DNA from: Adiantum capillus-veneris
Lineage: Eukaryota; Streptophyta; Polypodiopsida; Polypodiales; Pteridaceae
Direction: 5' to 3'
Assembly (NCBI GenBank): GCA_014529385.2
Contig: CM043952.1
Location: forward strand, 153,449,057-153,513,056
Length of the DNA stretch: 64,000 nucleotides
Part shown: one piece after another, positions 10,989 to 22,183 of the stretch
Layout of the letters: each line of letters starts with the position of its first letter
Numbering within the stretch: position 1 is the stretch's first letter
Program-made: the position numbers and the translations under genes
The notes under the pieces: generated by a model
What the model saw: the letters and a program-made list of their open reading frames with translations, nothing else
Told to the model about the DNA's origin: nothing
Database searches by the model: none

Positions 10989-12072
10989 AACTACGCTTCA
11001 CAGTAGTTTACTTTCCTGGGAAAAATTCGGCAGAGTTTCCCCTGTAAACTGACCTCTGAACCAATATCAACCTGTCAAATGAACCAAGAAAGCTTCAGAT
11101 TCTGCAGAAATTTTGGCAGAGTCTCCTTTGTAAAATGGCTCTGGTGTACTAAAAACAGACCAAAAAACAACTCAAAAAACATTGTCTCTCTGACACTGTA
11201 AGCTGCGGGTAAACCTGTCCTGCACCTGTACTGTCTCTCACTGTCCTGTCACTATCCTGTAAGCATAGATTGCGACAATGCCTCAACGGTAGTAAATCAA
11301 AGATGCAATCCCAACTGTCTAACTCACAGTCAATACATCCTGGCTGCCTATCCAAGGGTGCTCGAGGGATCGCTCCAAGACATGTATCACCGAAAGGATC
11401 TCAACATTCGAGAATCCCCCAGCTCAATAAAACCTCACTCAACCCTCAACAAAGGCTGCAGTAAATCTGACAATACATAGACTTCCCACAAAGTCATACA
11501 TCCACAAATTTCCCACTATATGCTGTAACCGCTGCGGCGGTTGTTTGCTGCGTGACTCACAGCCAACAAACCCTCAACAGACATACATCATCTCTGACAA
11601 TACATCCCATGTGGAAGTACCTGCAATGTCAGGATGAAATCTGGAATATCAAGCAGCAAACACAAGCTACCTGATGAACTAGTGGATGTCGCCTACAGTC
11701 TGTGTGTAGATGCGCCCGTGTCGTATGTGACACGCCTCCAAGAACTGTGAGCCGTCCTTCGATGTGTAGACAGCCACAAATCAACACTCTGGGAGTGTCG
11801 ATATCCTCAGCACCTGCAGTCGTAGGCCAAAAAAACCCAAATTTGCAGAGTCGGATCTGCACCCGCTGAGACCACGTAGTCGAAAATGGCCTACGCAAAC
11901 CCTTGTCAAAGCCGAACGGTGGCCAAGATGACCTCATAATGAAATTCTGAGAACACCCAGCCCTTCGGGCTGTCCCACGAGATTTGGGGCCGTGTCTTCG
12001 CCTGTCGAATTTCACTCCAATCTGAGTTGGTGACTATAGCCTCCTGCAGTGCTGCCCTGAGCCTCGATCTGA
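10989..12072 (-). other. copia leader, no gene seen
   Basis: An untranslated region between PBS and gag. It contains two similar stretches about 86 bp apart (GGCAGAGTTTCCCCTGTAAA near 11028 and GGCAGAGTCTCCTTTGTAAA near 11113) and a zone of repeated CTGTCC words (11195-11265). Short ORFs on either strand have no recognisable content. Confidence 0.55.
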
Positions 12073-12084
12073 GCTCTGTTACCA
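12073..12084 (-). promoter_or_regulatory. primer-binding site of the copia element, tRNA-iMet type
   Basis: The minus strand reads TGGTAACAGAGC, one base away from the common plant initiator-Met PBS TGGTATCAGAGC. It lies two bases from the LTR end. Confidence 0.75.
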
Positions 12085-12086
12085 GT

Positions 12087-12278
12087 TGAAGGAGTACGAG
12101 CGGTAGTGCGACGCGAGAGAGAGTGCGAGAAGAAGAGCACGACGATATGGTGAACTCACTCTAGTGTAATGTGTAGAGCATAGTGAGTTCTTATTAGGTT
12201 TTTACAAAAGAATATGTGTACATACCTGGCGGCCCGCCCACTTATCTGGGCGACCACATTGGGCTTTATACCCCAACA
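12087..12278 (-). repeat. 5' LTR of the copia element (192 bp)
   Basis: The minus strand starts TGTTGGGGTATAAAGCCC at 12278 and ends CTCCTTCA at 12087, two bases before the PBS. TGTTGGGGTATAAAGCCC resembles the start of many plant copia LTRs, and TATAAAG may be a core promoter or a conserved end. An AATAAG word near 12190 may be a poly(A) signal. The partner LTR is not in the window. Confidence 0.75.
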
Positions 12279-12283
12279 ATCAA

Positions 12284-12440
12284 GGGGGAGGGGGGCGCGT
12301 ATGACAAGGGGCGGCGGCAGGGGGGGAGGGTGCGTGCGGCGAGAAAGGGATGAGGCGACAGGGGGGCGTTGGGGGTAGGGGGAAGCGCACGACAGGAGGG
12401 GCGGCGAGGCACGATGGCAAAGGGAAGGTGCAAAGAGATA
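12284..12440. other. G-rich island next to the copia LTR
   Basis: About 150 bp of very high G content, with many runs of three to seven G and several CpG, sits in otherwise AT-rich DNA. Overlapping ORFs on the complementary strand (Pro/Ser-rich) follow from base composition and are not called. Confidence 0.6.
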
Positions 12441-12875
12441 AAAGACACACTTGTAAGAGATGACACACGACCTACAGAGAAACCTTATCTTCTCACTTTC
12501 ATTAATAATAATGATGATACTCAAAGATTTACAAATTGCCTTTTATACTAAGGGTCTTTTATGTACAAGGACTAAATTTCCTTGTAAATAGCTTAGGATT
12601 TCAACTTGAAAACTCATAGACCCAAATTTTCCAGAAATACAAAGTAGAAAACAATCTAATGGTTTTTTGGCAAGATGATTACAATCACTTTCTGTTACAA
12701 GGGCTCAAAAATCCTCTTGAGTATCTCCTTTTTTGGAGCAGGTATCTGTTGTTGAAATCTTTCAGAACTTCGCCCTCCTATTTCATGTTGTCCTCAATAT
12801 GAGTCAATCTTGGGTGGTTTTAGAGTTGCAGAATAGCATTGCAGATGACAATTTGTTTTCCATCTTAGATCGTCT
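12441..12875. other. no gene seen
   Basis: The stretch at 12480-12620 (ATTAATAATAATGATGATACTC, then a GCCTTTTATACTAAGG-like tail) has the look of a degraded LTR end but has no partner in the window. The rest is the decaying downstream side of the coiled-coil coding sequence. No supported ORF. Confidence 0.35.
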
Positions 12876-13262
12876 CTATAATCCCTTGCTAGTTGAATGT
12901 CTTCTTGGGCCTAAGGCTTGAAGGTGGCTTGATGGTGAAGCTTGGTAATTGACAAAGCAAGCCCTTAGGTCATTGAATTTTGGTCCAAAAATGGTGGCAT
13001 CCAATGTGAAAAACCATGTGTAGAAAGCCTCTTCAAAAGTACTCACATAGTATGGATGCATAAACATTATAGGTGCAAAGAATGCATGTAAGATTTTCTT
13101 ATCAAGCTGCTTGTTGAGATTGTATACTAGGCCTTCCCCCCCTCCAAAAAGGAAATTCACGGAGTATCTGTAACATGCACTTTGTGGTACATATTGATGC
13201 AAGCTGTAACATTTGGCATATGTTTCATAGCATTTGACAAGATAGATCTGACAAGCCTTCAT
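12876..13262 (-). pseudogene. 3' part of an unknown decayed coding sequence
   Basis: A 128-codon open stretch rich in aromatic residues and Cys (e.g. KCYETYAKCYSLHQYVPQSA). No known domain is recognised. Upstream on the same strand, 13270-13640 can be read as degraded protein in shifted frames (QQPRYRKVWLDKHPKWLIHL), and beyond that lies the coiled-coil segment. I infer it belongs to the same ancestral gene or element, but the link is by position and orientation only. Confidence 0.35.
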
Positions 13263-13952
13263 ATTGCTTTATTGTCGCAGTGAGACTGCATAGCATGTAT
13301 TTTCATCTAACCTCTCATTGTTATCCGGACTTGGTAATACTGGATAATTCAATCAAATGCAGTATCTTCTTTGCACCATTTCATGCTAGCTCTAGGTTCT
13401 GACTCTAGGCATGGAAAAAACATGACGTTCTATTGGAGTGGAGAGGGTGCTCGCATCAAATGAATCAACCATTTGGGATGCTTATCAAGCCACACCTTCC
13501 TATATCTGGGTTGTTGATCACTCGATTGGGCTTCAATCATCTCTTGCTTTATGGATGCTTTGTAGCAAAGGCATTTTTATTTGATCAATGGGAGTGGGAG
13601 GGATCCAGTATTCCATTCTTCATTGATCTTTGTTAGTTTTAGTAATTGTACGTTGCCTGAATGGAGAATTCTTACCTCCCATTCCATTGCCCTTTTCTAG
13701 TGCATCTCTTTTGTTGTGGTTATTCACTCATGAAACTCATTGATTGCTATATCTGTCAATATCCATGTCTTATCCACAAGTGTTTCTTGAATTGTAGATT
13801 CCCTTGTTCCTTGTGTTGCTGTCTGTCTCTTGTTTATGGAGCAGCGCTTGTCTGTGGCACATCTTGAGCTATCTGAGTCTCTCTTTGCTAATTTCATTTT
13901 TGTATCTTCATCATCTTCATCATCATTGCTTTCAGTGACCTTTGGCTACTTA

Positions 13953-14762
13953 CACTCAAGCTTTGCTTGTAGTGCCATTGTAATGCCGCTATCAAAGCAC
14001 ACAGCTCCTCAATTTCCTTCTTTAGAATTTCATTCTCTCTTTGTAGTTCATCTTCAAGAGCCATGGCTATCACTATGGCCCCTTACACTCAAGCTTTGCT
14101 TGTATTGCTGCTATCAATGCACGCACATCCTCAACTTCCTTCTTTAGAGCTTCAATCTCTCTTTGTAGTTCATCTTCAAGAGCCATGACTATCACTGTGG
14201 CATTTTGCCTCATGCGCTCCTGTATTTTAATAGATTTTTCTAGTTTTCTAATTCTCTCTTTAGCATATGAGGAAGTAGCACTTATATCTGAGACCTGTGT
14301 AAGTTTGAAGTTGGTCTTGATTCTTTCAACTATGTGTTTTTGAGTCACCAACTCCTCTTGTATGCTTTTTAATTGCACTTCCGCAATTGCTAGCTTACCT
14401 TCCACTGTGGTTGAATGTTTAGCAATGTCCTTGATCACTGCTTCTAGATCATCAATGATATCTTTATGAAGACTGATGGACATTTTTGCCTTTGCTAGAG
14501 CATGTTGCACCTTTGTCAATTCATGCTGTTGAGGTATTAGCTGGCTTTAGAGAGATTCCACCTCCTACCTAGTTATTTGAGCCTCCATTAGATCACTTTG
14601 TAGGGCTAAGATTGTGGTCTCATCATGTGTATGTTCTTGAAAAGCTACATTGTACATGTCTGCCACAATCCTTTGTAGTGCATAATAATAGGAGTTCGTC
14701 ATACTCCATTGCCTTGCCAACACACTTGGTTTAGGTATAGGCCTTTGGATTTCTTCTGACAT
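13953..14762 (-). pseudogene. coiled-coil protein segment, two nonsense codons
   Basis: One frame runs from MSEEIQRPIPKPSVLARQW (14762) to KLECKGP (14073), broken only by TAG and TAA near 14550-14566, where Gln codons are expected. From about residue 70 on it is Glu/Lys/Leu/Ile-rich with heptad-like spacing (IRKLEKSIKIQERM; LQREIEALKKEVEDVRALI), predicting a long coiled coil. The C-terminal part is duplicated in tandem with a 133-bp period (copies starting at 13953 and 14086 on the plus strand). The frame remains readable upstream to about 14950. The family is unknown to me. Confidence 0.55.
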
Positions 14763-15270
14763 TGTATTTATATTTTGAGGCAGAGGGAAACTATTTTAAT
14801 CTTTAGGACCATCCTCCTATGCTTGTGAAGCCTTCAGTTGAGCTATCGCTTCCTGAGCTACTTGCTGCTCTGTGTCGCCAAAAGAATATTCACGTATCTT
14901 GGAGTTTGAACTCTTTGAAGTGCTCTCTAAATCTACTCTTCTTTCAATGGCTTTGTCTCTTTTGTATCTCTTTCCTCTTTTTCCTTCTTCATTTGAGCAT
15001 ATAATTCTTCAAGTTATTCAATAGTTATGGGTGGGGCCATAGGATTCTTTGTTCATAGTTTCATGGGAATCCATTTCTTTGCAAAATTGCCCTTATCTAT
15101 CCGTTTCTTTGTTAATTCCTCCGCTAGTCTTTCACCTCTAGCTTGTTTCTGAGCTTTCTCTTCTTTAGTAGCCGAGAGCAAGTCTTTTAGGCTATCATTG
15201 GATTCTTACCCTTCTCGTCTGTAGGTGCTTCTTCAGTTGAATAAAAAGATTGCAATTTCATTTTTGACCT
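14763..15270 (-). pseudogene. charged middle segment of the same unknown coding sequence
   Basis: Readable minus-strand protein with one frameshift near 15205 and a few stops: a segment starting at the G2 border (MKLQSFYSTEEAPTDEKGKN), then Lys/Glu-rich helix-forming sequence (EELTKKRIDKGNFAKKW; LEELYAQMKKEKEERDTKE), then a frame that leads into the coiled-coil part through two stops. If G2 is removed, the reading frame at 22894 continues into this one without a shift. Confidence 0.5.
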
Positions 15271-15959
15271 TGTTAGCGGGTCACTGCGACTGACGTTTGC
15301 AGCATAGCTTTTTTGTACTAACATAATGTCAATATGCAAGAAAGCGACTCAAGATGGGGCACAAAGACTTAATGAGAGTGTCAATCTCACCAAAGTGAAC
15401 TAAGAGGGCTATTCATACTACGATAAAAGAACATCAACCACTTCCTAGTTAGAAAATAAGTCTATGTCCGATCTCACCGCTCTAGGTTGTCACGCCCTTT
15501 TGACATCCAAACGAATTCGGAATGCAACAAAACTTAACAAGAGGTATTACAACACCTAAGGATACAATCCTACCAAGTTCTACAGTCATCTGGGAAGGTA
15601 CATAAATCACGAACCATCACAAAAAAATGTACAAAAAACTGAAATAGAACTATACGGAAAGGTCTCCCTTAAGCATAAAAACACTTATCCAAGGTCAAAA
15701 TATTAAAAAAAAAACAAGGAAGACTTCACGACCCATATCAAAATCAAGAATGTTTACACTTAGATTGTAGAGCAAGAGACAAGGAACACAATGTGCTATT
15801 CAAAAATATATTTTGATTACCAGACAAGGAGAAAGTGATTACAAATTGTAGTAGAAAGAGGCTCTCACAATGAACGTCCAAAACTCCGTTTTGCTAATGA
15901 TAATGTTATTGTCAAAACCTAAGGGTTTTGACTAAGCTAAGGGGACTTTCCCATGGCCA
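15271..15959 (-). repeat. 3' LTR of G2 (689 bp)
   Basis: It aligns along its length with 22184-22893. Shared landmarks are GCAGCATAGCTTTTTTGTAC-like sequence near the start, TCTCACCGCTCTAGGTT in the middle and TCCAAAACTCCGTTTTGCTA near the end. The two copies differ by scattered substitutions and small indels. Confidence 0.88.
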
Positions 15960-16034
15960 TTCGGCCACTTACAAGGGGTGTAGACTCAGAGGCTAAGAGG
16001 GCATTACAAAATATATTACAATTACAAATCCTCA

Positions 16035-17778
16035 TTAGCTGAATTACACCTTGGTTGCATTTATACGCCCATATAATAATTTCTATACGTATTATACGGG
16101 ATAATAATACGCGAATAACCCATATAATAGGCAAATATCCCGTATTATTTTTTCAATCAAAATAAGATGTTTCTATCGAAAGATCTTTAGATCAAAATAT
16201 CTAAAGATCTAAAGATTTTTTCATCTAAAAGCTAAATCACTATAAATGCTATGCTTGTATGCTTTATGCTCCATTCAAGCAAACACTTTATTCTCTATTA
16301 GAGATGTAAAGGTTAGCTTTAAAAATGTGAAAATTATATATAATAATTTAGTCTCACAAATGGATTTGAAGACAAAAAAATTCAAAAAAATAAAAATAAA
16401 TTAATTTTGCAAAGAAAAATGAAAAAGAAGCAGCTAAAATACAACTTAGATAATAAGATTTTGTTTCAACTAGGCTATTTCTTTATAAAATCATTAAATT
16501 TGGAGTTTTCTTGCAATGTTGCTAGCACTATGGATTTTAAAGGAGTTATGCAAAAGATACGGAGGTGCAAAGCTCTCCTCATGTCTAGGTCTTCAAGAAC
16601 CAACCTCATTGTCACTATCGCCCAAGCCCGTGCCTAAAAAATCTCTCCCTCTTCTTTTTCTCTAAGTGCGACCATAAAGGCATATTCACTATAAATTGCT
16701 TTTCCTACCCCCACTTGTACTGGGTCCGACTCAGACCTTAACTTTTTTTTAGAAAAAAAAATATATTTATAAATAAATATATTAATAAAAGTTAAAAATA
16801 GATAGATAGATAATGAGTTTAAAAGCATAAATATTAACAAGAAAATAAGTAATATTTTAAAAAATTAAGAAAAAAAAATAATAATCAATTAAAAAACAAG
16901 ATAGGCAGAGACACATATGGATGGATAGACAGATTGATAGATATGTAGGTAGGTTGATACGTCAATAGTTACGTAGATGGATCGATGGAAGGATAGAGAG
17001 ATAGATGAATAGGCAGACAGATGGATGGATGGATGGAAGAATAGAAGGATAGATAGATATATACATAAATAGACATATAGATAGATGGATAGATAGGTAG
17101 ATACATAGATAGATAGAGAAAAAGTTAGATAAATTGATAGAAAATAAATAAATAGATAAATAGACACACAGATAGATAAATTAAAGATGGTGTAGTAGAT
17201 ACATAATAAAATTTAAAAATAGAAAGAGATAGATAAAAGATAGGTGGACATATAATTAGCTTGATAGAGAGATTTAATTTTTGCCAGATCACCAAACTAA
17301 ACTTACCTTTTGTTTCTTATTTTTGTTACATTGCTAAACTATAATTAATTTATAATTTTTAAGTTTTAACTTTTATATTTAAGTTTTAATTATATAATTT
17401 TATTTAAAACTTTATTTTTTTAAATTTGTGATATTTTTTGTTAGTATTTATATTTTCTTACTTGTCTCTTGTTTACTAGAGAGACGCTATGTGATCAAAC
17501 AACATTGCTCTTATATAGAGAGTTTTTAGATCTTTAGATCTTTAGATCTTTAGATCTTTTGATCTAAAGATCTTTCGATCTAAAGATCTTTCAATCTAAA
17601 GATTTTTTGATTTAAAAATCTTTCGATCTAGAAACAAAGAAATAGTACGCTTGCCCGTTTTTGCTGATGTGGCACCGTATAATACGCTAATATATTATGG
17701 GGTAACATAAAATACATTTGTATACGACGTATTATATGTATCTCATATAACGTATAATGCAACTTAGATTGCACCGCT
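16035..17778. mobile_element. TIR DNA transposon, no transposase seen
   Basis: The two ends are diverged inverted repeats of roughly 200 bp: TTGCATTTATACG near 16049 faces TTGCATTATACG on the opposite strand near 17750. Further in, both arms carry TCGAAAGATCTTTAGATC-type words in inverted orientation (16177-16215 and 17525-17635). The core is AT-rich with a degenerate GATA/GATG tract. Exact ends and target duplication are uncertain. Long TIRs without a coding region fit a Mutator-like or similar non-autonomous element; the superfamily is not decided. Confidence 0.6.
16800..17280. repeat. degenerate GATA/GATG tetranucleotide tract
   Basis: About 450 bp of GATAGATAGATGGATGG-type sequence with frequent interruptions. 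The Tyr/Ser/Ile-rich ORF on the minus strand (17167-16889) is a by-product of this repeat and is not a gene. Confidence 0.85.
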
Positions 17779-17924
17779 TCTTTTGAAAAAATGAGTGAGT
17801 ATTACAAGGTTGGTGTACATCCGTCTTTTACGTGTCGGTCCGCTGTGTCCTCTAAACATTCATAGAACCCAAAAAGTTTGATTCGTTCTTTGTGTGGACA
17901 AATCCTTGCCCAATGATCACCGCC

Positions 17925-19779
17925 TCATTCGTAGCATGGTCCTACAGGTGGTGGAGAAGCTTGTGGAGCCCCCATCAATTGTCCTGTTCTAGGAGGATAT
18001 CCCCTAGGTTTGTAGTTCTGGTTTTCCATGAACATAAGCATATTTTCATTGACCAAGTAATGATTTTTCATTGGTTGTGCTATGTATAAGGGCTCTGGCA
18101 TCTCTTCAGGAACCATCCATGGAATATATCCCTCCGAAGCATATGCATTCCCGTCAAACCCCCTCTCATAGGTATTGTCTAAATCTTCTCGGTATGAAAC
18201 TTCCTGGACCATACTCTGATCAGAAGGTGCTTCTATAGGTTGAGAAATCCTTACCATGGCCCCGTTTTCTTAGGGTAAATGAGGTTCCTTGATCATTTGA
18301 TCAACGTCCAGCATAGTTGGGTTTTATCCGCCTAGTTTCATTGTGGACTCACTAGTGGTTGAAGAGGTGCTACTCATCCCTTGGTCTGTGTCTTTGGTAA
18401 CCACTCCATATGCCTTGCAATTGTCTACCAAATACAATGCCTCTTTTGTGACTTGCTCAAAAGTAACACATGCCTTTAAGTGCAAGTCTTTTTTGAGAGT
18501 GTCATTTCACAATCCTTCTATGAAAAGGACTGACAGTTTCTCATCCCGAGGTAGTTCTCTAGCAAGGAATCTTTCTATGTATTACAATGCCTCTTTTGTG
18601 ACTTGCTCAAAAGTAACACATGCCTTTAAGTGCAAGTCTTTTTTGAGAGTGTCATTTCACAATCCTTCTATGAAAAGGACTGACAGTCTCTCATCCTGAG
18701 GTAGTTCTCTAGCAAGGCATCTTTCTATGTATTGCTTGAAATGAAGTGAGGCTTCCTTCACCTTTTCCTTCTCCTTTTGTTTAAATGCATAGATCTGGGA
18801 GACAATATTATGCTTAATTTCCCTTTTTGAGAATTCCTTAGCGAATTCTCGAAGAAGTTTCTCAATACTTGGGAATTCTAGGCTATTTAAGGTTGAAACC
18901 AGGTCAAAGCAGTCCCTTCTAAAGTCAACCCAAAACCTTTATATTGAGTATGGAAATAAATTACCTATTCTATCCTCAACACTTGTTTGAAGATCAAAAC
19001 ATGGGCGTATGGATCTCTCAATCCACTATAATTTTGGGTACACATTTTGCCACTTGAGATGGTCACATGTGTCTGGACTCTGCAACCATCCTAACCACCC
19101 CTGGTCCTCCTGGTGTGGTCTCTCTAGGTTCATAATCTCCCCTCGGCACTAGGATTGGTATCCTATCCGCCATACGTTCATCAAGTCAATCTTGTGTAAT
19201 AGTCAGAGGGTTTTCACTGGTGTAAGTCACGTCAGGTGCTGCACTGCCCCTGTGTGTGTTCATATAGGCCCTAGATCCTGTTGATTCCATAGGCCCTGTG
19301 TTTGGAAATCATTCATGCCCAAAAGAATCTTCCACTCTAGTTCTCATTGAGCTTACATGCCCAGTTTCTGGTCTCGTGTGAGTAGTCATGGTTTTCACTT
19401 CTTTTGTATTTACATAGTATTGGTGAGGTGGTCCCCCAAAATATGTATATCGTTCTAACTCCTTACGATCCATATGAGAGTATCTTTGGCCATAATTGTC
19501 CATTATGACCACCTGAATACTTCTCTCCTCTGTGTAAGTGAAAATGTACAGTTTTTTACGGTCAGTCAGTTCCTTGATGCGAGGTTCATCACATCTATAA
19601 TAAAGTGTTTGTTCTCCATTATTGAATTTATATAGACCCACGTAAGTCTTTTCTGTATTAAGCCACTCTGTCTCATTGGTGCATCTAAGAACCGTATTTT
19701 GCTTGTCCATTTTGGGTGGTTCATCTGCTAGCTCTTCATCTATCTTGTCCTTGGTGCTAGTCATTCCCCATTTGTCCAC
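17925..19779 (-). pseudogene. degenerate gypsy gag of G2
   Basis: Minus-strand pieces in order: a 156-codon N-terminal ORF (19779-19309, start MDKWGMTSTKDKIDEELADE, no known fold), capsid-like sequence in broken frames (19150-18740; FAKEFSKREIKHNIVSQIYA), a duplicated segment (FLARELP.DE.LSVLFIEGL then LKACVTFEQVTKEA, characteristic of plant gypsy Gag), and a C-terminal ORF (18257-17925) ending in a Pro/Gly-rich tail. Stops and frameshifts occur throughout, so no functional Gag is made. No zinc knuckle is visible before the TIR insertion. Confidence 0.7.
18435..18734 (-). repeat. 150-bp tandem duplication within gag
   Basis: Two adjacent copies (18435-18584 and 18585-18734), nearly identical, with the same in-frame stop. 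The length is a multiple of three (50 codons), and the unit holds the LSVLFIEGL...TLKKDLHLKACVTF block. The duplication is recent relative to the decay of the element, since both copies share the stop. Confidence 0.9.
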
Positions 19780-19799
19780 AAAATAAAGGGGTTGTGAAC

Positions 19800-22165
19800 C
19801 ACTAAGTACATCATTCCCTCTCTGTCAAAATACCTATCCCCGTCACAATCCACATCTACAAGGTCCCTGGACTTGCTTGGCTTATTTCCAACTTAACACA
19901 GTAACGATCCATTCCATCCTTATAGATTCTGGCCTTCAACACAATTTTAAAATTGAAACTTCAAGTACAACAATTTTACGTCAGATGTAGGTCGAGAAGG
20001 ACCAATCCCCATGGAAGCTGTTTCTTGAGGGTTCAACTTGTTCGAGTCCTCAGTCATTAGGCTGTATGTATTTCTGACGAGGTGTCGGAAATGCTTTCCT
20101 CTACAATGGGTTCTAAAGGATGCAGTGGTCTTTGATTCACACTACCTTGAGTTGAGTGATTGCTCGCTTGGTATAATGCTCGGATTCCTATTCTGGTAAA
20201 ATATTCTTGATCACAAATTCATGAAGAATTGGTATTGCAATATCCAAACCGGGTTACCTCATTAGCTAGCTTGAATTCACCATTTTGATCTTACTTGTTG
20301 GGTAGTATTCTCTAGTACCTGCAACCTGTCAAAAAATGCTTGATATCTATGAGTTTACAACAATTCCTGTTAGTTTTAGCTTTCAATTGACAAAATTTTA
20401 TGAGGTTTTTCAATAGCACACAATTTTACTCACAATATCAACAATTCAAGTCCAATTTTAATTTTGAAAAAACCACTAGGTTCCTGTGGCTACCTCTGTG
20501 TGTGGTAAAACTCTGCTTTTATTCTGACTCAGAGGAACATGGATCGCGATCCATGTTGGGAAGCCATGTTGAATTTTCTTGGTACCATTAGATTCAGCAT
20601 GATTAGTAGATACCATGGCATCAAAATTTTGGAAACGGACCTTTGGATTGGAAATTAGGTCAATTCTGACACTTTGCCAGAGTTTTTGACAAGTTTGGGA
20701 TTTTGGTATGGTTTTCAGTATCCAAATTCAGTTTTGAAAGGGCCACTAGACTCCCTGTGATGTCCTCTAGCTATGGTGAAAATTATGTATAAAATTGTGT
20801 CAGAGGAACATGGATCACAATCAATGTACCTTAGTGCCAGAATGTATTGAAATTTGACACACAGCTAGTCCTTGGTCTACTGATACTGGCTATATGGTTT
20901 TTGAGTGTTTTGGAGTTTTTAGGTCATCCAAAAATCAAATTTAGGTTTGTTCCAGTGGTTTTTCCCCTTTATCTGATTTTTGCCCTTTTGGCCCACCTTT
21001 GACCTTTTTTGATAAGAGTTCTTTGGGAGAAAGTACTTCAAATGTTATCACTTTTCTACCTGCCAATTATCAGCTCAAAGTTCTAAAAAGGTACATGGAT
21101 CGTGATCCATGTTTGGCAAGATTTTGGAATGATTTTTTGTGAGTTTGTGATAGAGGTTATGGTGATGCTCTTTCCCAAATCCTTTTGCATTTGACCAGCT
21201 TTTTCCAAGTCAAAAGTAAGATTTTGTGTCTGCTTTGTGGTTTTTTTGCAAACAACTTCTTTTTCTCGTATTTTGAACAAGTTTTTTCAATTTTTGGCTA
21301 TGGCTCCTTTTGGAAAAGTTGTTCACTTAGATTACACTTAGAAATGTCTACTAGGTACATGGATTGTGATCCATGTTGGGCAACGTCTGGTCATAATTTT
21401 TTGTCCTGCTGGTTCACTGCTTCTAGTTGATCCCAATTCTCACCCCTTTTTGAATTTGGACAATTATAGGTTCAGTTTTCCCAAATTTTCTCAATTTTCA
21501 AGGTTTTGCTCTGCTTAATCTAATTTCTTGATTTAAATGATTTTTTAGCACTCTATTTTTGGCCAAACTCAAGGTTTTGATGTCTGAGAGTCTGTTCTAA
21601 GAAAAGGAAACAATTTTTGCTCATTTTGCTAGAAATGTACATGGATCGTGATCCATGTTGGACAGGCAAACTAGAAAAATTATGCACAGTCTGTCTCTAG
21701 CAAGCTTGTATATCCCCTTTTTGCAAGTTGTGTTGGGTTTGGTTCAGCTTTGAGGCTCTGACCATCAAATTTTCAACTTCGGCACCAAAATAAGGTTTTG
21801 GATAGTTTTTTACCCGATCCTTTTGACCCAAATTAATGGTCGAAATTGTTACTTAACCGACTCCTATAAACTAAAATAGATGCACAAACATAAAGGAACT
21901 TAACAGTACATAAATGACAACGAAGTGTGTGGTGAAACTGTCCTTTCCAAGCATGGAAAAATCAAAGAACGAAATACTCTCTTGTACTTCACTCATAGCT
22001 TTCTTTGCTCATAAGGAGTAGCACTTGCTAGTCTCGGACTCCAGTCTCTACTAAGCACTAAACCTACATCTAGATGCTTTATTGTCTATGTGTAAGCAGA
22101 ATGGGTGTTAAAAGCTTTGGAGTGAATTTTTCGTACACTGAGTCACTCACCACCTAAGGATTGAG
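19800..22165 (-). other. G2 5' leader with diverged tandem repeats
   Basis: A long leader between PBS and gag. From about 20400 to 21700 it is built from diverged units of about 275 bp, each carrying the same palindrome (listed separately) and similar flanks (e.g. TCAGAGGAACATGGATC in two of them). No ORF is supported. Confidence 0.65.
20537..21658. repeat. five-fold repeated 20-bp palindrome
   Basis: ACATGGATCGCGATCCATGT is a perfect palindrome at 20537-20556. The same site recurs at 20808-20827 (degraded), 21093-21112, 21357-21376 and 21639-21658, with a centre that varies between CGCG, CGTG and TGTG. Spacing is 271, 285, 264 and 282 bp. The palindrome is better conserved than the sequence between, which suggests either selection or its being the stable core of the repeat. 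Confidence 0.85.
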
Positions 22166-22182
22166 TTCCGGCAGTGGCGCCA
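22166..22182 (-). promoter_or_regulatory. primer-binding site of G2, tRNA-Asp-like
   Basis: The plus strand TTCCGGCAGTGGCGCCA resembles the tRNA-Asp 3' end with a few changes and one missing C. It ends one base from the LTR at 22184. Confidence 0.65.
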
Positions 22183-22183
22183 A

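Larger units (their letters stand above)
8866..12278 (-). mobile_element. Ty1/copia LTR retrotransposon, interrupted by G1
   Basis: Reading leftwards: a short LTR (12087-12278), an initiator-Met-like PBS, a leader of about 1.1 kb, then a single gag-protease-integrase frame. Integrase before RT defines Ty1/copia. RT, RNase H and the 3' LTR are missing because G1 starts at 8865; they should lie left of the window beyond G1 if the insertion caused no loss. Confidence 0.92.

Noticed and set aside
11629-12015. 128-codon minus ORF in the copia leader
   Set aside because: No domain, lies between PBS and gag with an ordinary untranslated composition; not enough support.
16889-17167. Tyr/Ser/Ile-rich ORF resembling a membrane protein
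   Set aside because: Product of the GATA/GATG tract.
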